Source: DASSUW01 sp963835525 (GTDB taxonomy: Bacteria > Actinomycetota > Thermoleophilia > Solirubrobacterales > Solirubrobacteraceae). From it: DNA of 64,000 bases. The stretch is from assembly GCA_963835525.1 (NCBI GenBank), contig CAWIFM010000008.1:1612001-1676000 (forward strand). Reading direction: 5' to 3'. Below are positions 59,980 through 64,000 of this stretch, one piece after another (positions within the stretch are counted from its first letter, which is position 1; every line of letters starts with the position of its first letter). The notes beneath the pieces were generated by a model. The model was given only the letters and a program-made list of their open reading frames with translations, did not search any database and had not been told where the DNA came from. Position numbers and translations under genes: made by a program.

Positions 59980-60815
59980 CCGTCCGCTGGAAGCCGCTGC
60001 CGACGCTGGCGCTCGTCGTCGGCGCGCTCTACTGCCTGTTCCCCGTCGCGTGGGTCGTGATCGCGGCGACGAAGACGCGGGCCGAGCTGTTCAGCACGAC
60101 GGCGTTCCTGCCGAGCTTCAACGGCGGCCTGTTCGACAACCTCGGCGACCTCTTCGCGTACCAGGACGGCCAGTTCTGGCGCTGGGCGCTCAACAGCGTG
60201 CTCTACGCCGGGGTGGGGGCCGCGCTGGCGGCGCTGGTGTCGGCGCTCGCCGGGTACGGGCTCGCCAAGTACCGCTTCGCCGGCCGCAACGCGATCTTCA
60301 ACCTGATCCTCGCCGGGGTGCTGCTGCCGCAGATCATCCTGGCGGTCCCGCAATACCTGCTGCTCTCCGAGGTCGGCCTCGCCGGCACCTACTGGTCGGT
60401 GCTGCTGCCGACGGTCATCAGCCCGTTCGGCATCTACCTGTGCCGGATCTACGCCGCCGCCTCGGTCCCCACCGACATGCTCGAGGCGGGCCGGATCGAC
60501 GGCGCGGGGGAATGGCGGCTGTTCCGGTCGGTCGCCCTGCCGATGATGGCGCCCGCGCTGGTGACCGTCTTCCTGCTCCAGTTCGTCGGCTCCTGGAACA
60601 ACTTCCTGCTCCCGTACATCATGCTCTCGGACGGGGAGACGTTCCCGATCACGGTCGGGCTGTTCACGATGGTCAACCAGGGCGCGCAACAGCCGGCGCT
60701 CTATGCGCTCGCGATCGCGGGCGCCCTGCTCTCGATCATCCCGCTGATCGGCCTCTTCCTCGCCCTCCAGCGCTACTGGCGGATCGACCTCATCAGCGGA
60801 GGGCTGAAGGGATGA
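59976..60815 (+). CDS. ABC sugar permease, MalG/LacG type
   Basis: A 279-residue membrane protein with six helices. PTLALVVGALYCLFPVAWVV is the first and the EAA loop is DMLEAGRIDGAGEWRLFRSV. SALAGYGLAKYRFAGRNAIF is the family's second conserved segment. The TTG start overlaps the previous stop (TTGA), and the ATGA at its end overlaps the lacI-type gene. Confidence 0.94.
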   Translation: MTVRWKPLPTLALVVGALYCLFPVAWVVIAATKTRAELFSTTAFLPSFNGGLFDNLGDLFAYQDGQFWRWALNSVLYAGVGAALAALVSALAGYGLAKYRFAGRNAIFNLILAGVLLPQIILAVPQYLLLSEVGLAGTYWSVLLPTVISPFGIYLCRIYAAASVPTDMLEAGRIDGAGEWRLFRSVALPMMAPALVTVFLLQFVGSWNNFLLPYIMLSDGETFPITVGLFTMVNQGAQQPALYALAIAGALLSIIPLIGLFLALQRYWRIDLISGGLKG

Positions 60816-61816
60816 CCGCGCGCCGGCCGACGATCGACGACGTCGCGCGCGTGGCCGGCGTCTCGCGCGGCACCGTCTCGCGCGTGCTCAACGGCGGCCG
60901 CTACGTCAGCCCCACCGCGCTGCGCGCCGTCGAGCTGGCGATGTCCGAGACCGGCTACGTGGTCAACACCAGCGCGCGGGCGCTGGTGACGCGCCGCTCC
61001 GGCGCGATCGCCGTCGTGCTCTCGGAGCCGCAGGAGCGCCTGTTCGAGGACCCGAACTTCAGCACGCTGTTCCGCGCGGCCTCGCAGCGGCTGGCCGAGT
61101 CCGACCTGAGCATGGTGCTGATGATCGCCGGCAACGCCGGCGAGCGCGACCGCGTGGCGCGCTTCGCGCGTGCCGGCCACGTCGACGGCGCGCTGCTCAT
61201 CTCGACCCACGCCGGCGACCCGATCTTCGACGAGCTGCAGGCCGCCGGCGTCCCGATCGTGGCCTGCGGCCGGCCGCTCGACCGCGAGGACGCGATCCCC
61301 TTCGTGGCCGCCGACGACCGCGAGGGCGCGCGGCAGATGGTGCGCTACCTGCGCGAGTCGGGCCGCACGAGGATCGGCACCATCACCGGGCCGCTCGACA
61401 CGCCCGGCGGGCGCGACCGGCTGGCCGGCTACCGCGACGTGCTCGGCGACGAGGCGGTCGAGGCCCGCATCGTGCCGGCCCGCGAGTACACGTACAAGGC
61501 GGGCGAGGAGGCGATGGAGCGGCTGCTCGGCCGCGCGGCCGACGTCGACGCCGTGTTCGTCGCCTCCGACCTCGTCGCCGCCGGCGCGCTGGCCACGCTG
61601 CGGCGGGCCGGCCGCACCGTCCCGGGCGACATCGCCGTCGCCGGGTTCGACGACTCGCAGATAGCGATCGCGACGACGCCGCCGCTGACCACGATCCGCC
61701 ATCCGCTCGACCAGGTCGCCCACACGATGGTCGACATGGTCGTCAAGCACATCGCCGGGGAGCCGGTGGCGTCGCAGCTCGTCCCGACCGAGCTCGTGCG
61801 GCGCGAATCGGCCTGA
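60812..61816 (+). CDS. LacI-family transcriptional regulator of the galactan locus
   Basis: A 334-residue regulator. PTIDDVARVAGVSRGTVSRV and LNGGRYVSPTALRAVELAMS form the helix-turn-helix and hinge (residues 5-45). The periplasmic-binding-like domain follows with VAADDREGARQMVRYL, GPLDTPGGRDRLAGYRDVLG and VAVAGFDDSQIAIATTPPLT. It is the last gene of the importer operon. It probably binds the TGTGA-N4-TCACA sites at 57612 and 57692, with a galactan-derived sugar as inducer. Confidence 0.94.
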   Translation: MTARRPTIDDVARVAGVSRGTVSRVLNGGRYVSPTALRAVELAMSETGYVVNTSARALVTRRSGAIAVVLSEPQERLFEDPNFSTLFRAASQRLAESDLSMVLMIAGNAGERDRVARFARAGHVDGALLISTHAGDPIFDELQAAGVPIVACGRPLDREDAIPFVAADDREGARQMVRYLRESGRTRIGTITGPLDTPGGRDRLAGYRDVLGDEAVEARIVPAREYTYKAGEEAMERLLGRAADVDAVFVASDLVAAGALATLRRAGRTVPGDIAVAGFDDSQIAIATTPPLTTIRHPLDQVAHTMVDMVVKHIAGEPVASQLVPTELVRRESA

Positions 61817-61996
61817 TGGCTGATTCCACGACCCCACGACCGCCTGGCGGCGCCCCGCGGCGCAGGATCGGCACCCGCTGAATCGGCCCGTGGCTCCGCC
61901 ACTGTGCCGATCGCACGGGCGCCGCCCTGCATCCACGGGACACCACCATGCGGCCGCGCGGGCCGAGGAATCAACCATCCGAGGGAGGGGAGCAGC

Positions 61997-63358
61997 ATGC
62001 TGAGGAGAGGTCTCATCGCCATCGGGGTCGCCGCGCTGTGCTGTCCGGCGGTCGCGTCCGCGCACGACGACTGGCGCACGCTGACCGCCGAGGTGCGCCG
62101 CGCGCCGGGTCCGGAGGGGTGGCTCACGCTCCGCTGCGGCGGGCACGAGGAGCGCACGGCGCTGCCCGTGACCGAGGAGTGGATCCGCATCACGGTGTCC
62201 GACCGCGGCAGGCGCTGCAAGGCCGGGCATCGCGGCGCCGGCGAGGTCCGCGCGCTCGATCTGTCGCGCGGCAGGCACGAGCTGTCGATCCACGGCGCCG
62301 ACGTGTCGAGCCTCGGCAAGTCCGAGGACTTCGGCGGCGTCTACCGCGACCAGCGCGGTCGCCGCGGCGACGCGCTCGACATCCTGCATGACCAAGGGCT
62401 CGACTGGATCCGCCTGCGCACGTGGGTCGACCCGGCCGACGGCTACCACGACACCGCCGAGCTGCTGCGGATGGCGCGCCGCGCCAAGCGCGAGGGGCTG
62501 CGCGTGCTGGTCGACTTCCACTACTCGGACTTCTGGGCCGACCCCGGCAAGCAGTGGACGCCGGCGGCCTGGGAGGGCCTGAGCTTCGACGCGCTGCAGC
62601 AGACCTTCGCCGCCTACACGCGCGACACGATCCGCGCGCTGGTGCGCCAGGGCACGCCGCCCGACATGGTCCAGCTCGGCAACGAGATCAACCCCGGCCT
62701 GCTGTGGGACTACGCGGCCACGTGGACCGGCTGCTCGAGCGCCGACGACGGCATGGGCGGGACGGCCACGGTCTGCCACACGGAGAACTGGGACAACCTG
62801 GCGCGGCTGCTGACCTCCGGGTACCACGCCGTCAAGTCCGTCTCGCCGCGCAGCAAGGTGATGCTGCACCTGGCCGAGGGCGGTGACAACGGCACCTTCC
62901 GCTGGTGGTTCGACAACGTGACCACGCGCGGCGTGCCGTTCGACGTCATCGGCGCGTCGTACTACGGCTACTGGCACGGCACGTTCGCCGAGCTGCAGGC
63001 CAACCTCGACGACGTCACCGCCCGCTACGGCAAGGACGTCGCCGTGGTCGAGACCGCGTACCCGTTCACGCTGGCCGGCGAGGACCAGGAGGGGCAGATC
63101 ATCGACCTCGAGAGCGAGCTCGTGGCCGGCTACCCGGCGACCCCGCAGGGCCAGGCCGACTGGCTGCGCGACATCCAGACGGTTGTGCGCGCCGTGCCGC
63201 GGGGCCTCGGGACGTTCTGGTGGGAGGCGACGTGGACGGCGGTGCCCGGCAACGGCTGGAGCCCGCGCAACCCGGCGTCGGGCAACGGCTGGGAGAACCA
63301 GGCGCTGTTCGGATTCGACGACCGGCTGCTGCCGGCCGCGTACGAACTGCGCGAATGA
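61997..63358 (+). CDS. GH53 arabinogalactan endo-beta-1,4-galactanase
   Basis: A 453-residue secreted enzyme. The signal peptide is GLIAIGVAALCCPAVASA. An ~90-residue N-terminal beta-domain precedes the catalytic barrel, which starts GADVSSLGKSEDFGGVYRDQ. DWIRLRTWVDPADGYHD, VDFHYSDFWADPGKQWTPAA, MVQLGNEINPGLLWDYAA (acid/base Glu) and VAVVETAYPFTLAGEDQEG (nucleophile Glu) are GH53 hallmarks. It would cut pectic galactan or type I arabinogalactan into oligosaccharides for the adjacent importer. The ATG at 61997 follows GAGGGAGGGGAG. It overlaps the next gene by ATGA. Confidence 0.95.
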   Translation: MLRRGLIAIGVAALCCPAVASAHDDWRTLTAEVRRAPGPEGWLTLRCGGHEERTALPVTEEWIRITVSDRGRRCKAGHRGAGEVRALDLSRGRHELSIHGADVSSLGKSEDFGGVYRDQRGRRGDALDILHDQGLDWIRLRTWVDPADGYHDTAELLRMARRAKREGLRVLVDFHYSDFWADPGKQWTPAAWEGLSFDALQQTFAAYTRDTIRALVRQGTPPDMVQLGNEINPGLLWDYAATWTGCSSADDGMGGTATVCHTENWDNLARLLTSGYHAVKSVSPRSKVMLHLAEGGDNGTFRWWFDNVTTRGVPFDVIGASYYGYWHGTFAELQANLDDVTARYGKDVAVVETAYPFTLAGEDQEGQIIDLESELVAGYPATPQGQADWLRDIQTVVRAVPRGLGTFWWEATWTAVPGNGWSPRNPASGNGWENQALFGFDDRLLPAAYELRE

Positions 63359-64000
63359 ACGCCTTGCGGGCGGGGGTGGCCCGCATGCGGGCCGAAGGGC
63401 TGCCGGAACCGGCGATTCGCGGCTTCGCGAGCCGGTTCCGGCGGTTCGCCGCCGGCGAGCTCGGGCTGCTGCCCGATGACGAGCTGCAGCCTGTCTCCGA
63501 CGTGGTCGACGCCGCGCGCCTGCCGCGGGCTCACCGGCTCGAGCGAACCGTGATCGTCAAGCTCAACGGCGGCCTCGGCACCAGCATGGGCCTGCGCGGC
63601 CCGAAGTCCCTGATCGAGGCCAAGGACGGCCAGACCTTCCTCGACGTCATCGCCCGCCAGGCACGCGCGCTCGGACGGCCGCTCGTGCTGATGAACAGCT
63701 TCGCGACCCGCGACGTGCAGCCGGCCGGCGCCGACGCGTTCCTCCAGCACCATCAGCCGAGGCTGCGCGCCGACGACCTGACGCCGGTGCGCTGGCCGCG
63801 CGACCCGGCGCTCGAGTGGTGCCCGCCCGGCCACGGCGACCTCTACGCCGCCATGATCGGCTCCGGGATGCTCGACGAGCTGCTCGAGCGCGGCCTCCGC
63901 TATGCCTTCGTCTCCAACGCCGACAACCTCGGCGCGGTGCCGGACCCGGCGATCCTCGCCTGGTTCGCCTCCGAGCGGCTCGAGTTCGCGATGGAGGTGG
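63355..64000 (+). CDS. UTP-glucose-1-phosphate uridylyltransferase (UDPGP type), 5' part
   Basis: The first 215 residues of a eukaryotic-type UDP-sugar pyrophosphorylase; the gene runs past base 64000. VIVKLNGGLGTSMGLRGPKS is the nucleotide-binding signature, and RPLVLMNSFATRDV, WCPPGHGDLYAAMIGSGMLD and YAFVSNADNLGAVPDPAILA follow in the family order. It makes UDP-glucose (or UDP-galactose) from UTP and sugar-1-phosphate. Its ATGA overlap with the GH53 gene ties it to galactan use, where it could feed Leloir-type galactose conversion. Confidence 0.9.
   Translation, partial: MNALRAGVARMRAEGLPEPAIRGFASRFRRFAAGELGLLPDDELQPVSDVVDAARLPRAHRLERTVIVKLNGGLGTSMGLRGPKSLIEAKDGQTFLDVIARQARALGRPLVLMNSFATRDVQPAGADAFLQHHQPRLRADDLTPVRWPRDPALEWCPPGHGDLYAAMIGSGMLDELLERGLRYAFVSNADNLGAVPDPAILAWFASERLEFAMEV

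Overview
The window is 64 kb of very GC-rich DNA with many GTG and TTG starts and tightly overlapping operons. It most resembles a chromosome of Actinomycetota, probably class Thermoleophilia (Solirubrobacterales-like). The placement is inference from base composition, an ImuB/DUF6504/DnaE2 SOS mutasome with actinobacterial CGAAC-N4-GTTCG LexA boxes, an actinobacterial-type c-di-AMP riboswitch, a GSI-alpha-like glutamine synthetase, and small membrane proteins with a YLDxGTGSM motif. No phage, plasmid, CRISPR or transposase gene was seen.

Region 1 (1-12 kb) is the most unusual. It is a compact set of amino-acid/CoA-ester genes that I do not recognise as a described pathway. A left-going pair encodes a BesD/HalD-like Fe(II)/2OG oxygenase and ArgG. 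A right-going train of overlapping genes encodes aspartokinase, a 62-residue peptide, a JmjC/cupin_8 oxygenase, an alpha-oxoamine synthase, a CitE-like lyase (frameshifted), an acylating aldehyde dehydrogenase, a DmpG/MhpE-like aldolase and an ornithine cyclodeaminase-like protein (frameshifted). MaoC, circularly permuted ATP-grasp and MFS exporter genes follow. It looks like a natural-product cluster, and it ends facing the 3' end of a tRNA-Leu(GAG) gene, as an integrated island might.

Region 2 (12.6-27 kb) carries DNA-damage response and housekeeping genes: lexA, the RNase P RNA, imuB and dnaE2. Each of the three SOS genes has a LexA box, and in imuB and dnaE2 the GTG start codon lies inside the box. 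Between them are a class III aminotransferase and a cell-surface trio (small YLDxGTGSM membrane protein, methyltransferase, membrane sulfatase-like protein). A membrane-anchored cytochrome c follows dnaE2.

Region 3 (27-40.5 kb): a c-di-AMP (ydaO) riboswitch precedes an acidic tail-anchored protein of unknown function. Then come an AhpD-like protein with an HxlR regulator, glutamine synthetase, a secreted S1 protease, an MMPL transporter with a DUF255/thioredoxin protein, ridA-ilvA, an RTX-like secreted protein and cstA-ybdD.

Region 4 (40.5-55.5 kb) is mixed accessory DNA: a frameshifted SUKH-3-like immunity gene, a dispersed structured repeat, a bicupin, an ECF sigma factor with a DHFR-like partner, a TetR/DHA2-MFS pair with two palindromic operators, an ArsR-SRPBCC-VOC-CPBP-CYTH-M20 operon, a GMC oxidoreductase and a GSA-aminomutase-like aminotransferase.

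Region 5 (55.5-64 kb) is a galactan/arabinogalactan utilisation locus. Secreted GH53 endo-galactanase would release oligosaccharides, a lipoprotein ABC importer would take them up, GH42 beta-galactosidase would hydrolyse them, and a LacI-family regulator would act on two TGTGA-N4-TCACA operators 80 bp apart. It ends in a partial UTP-glucose-1-phosphate uridylyltransferase gene.
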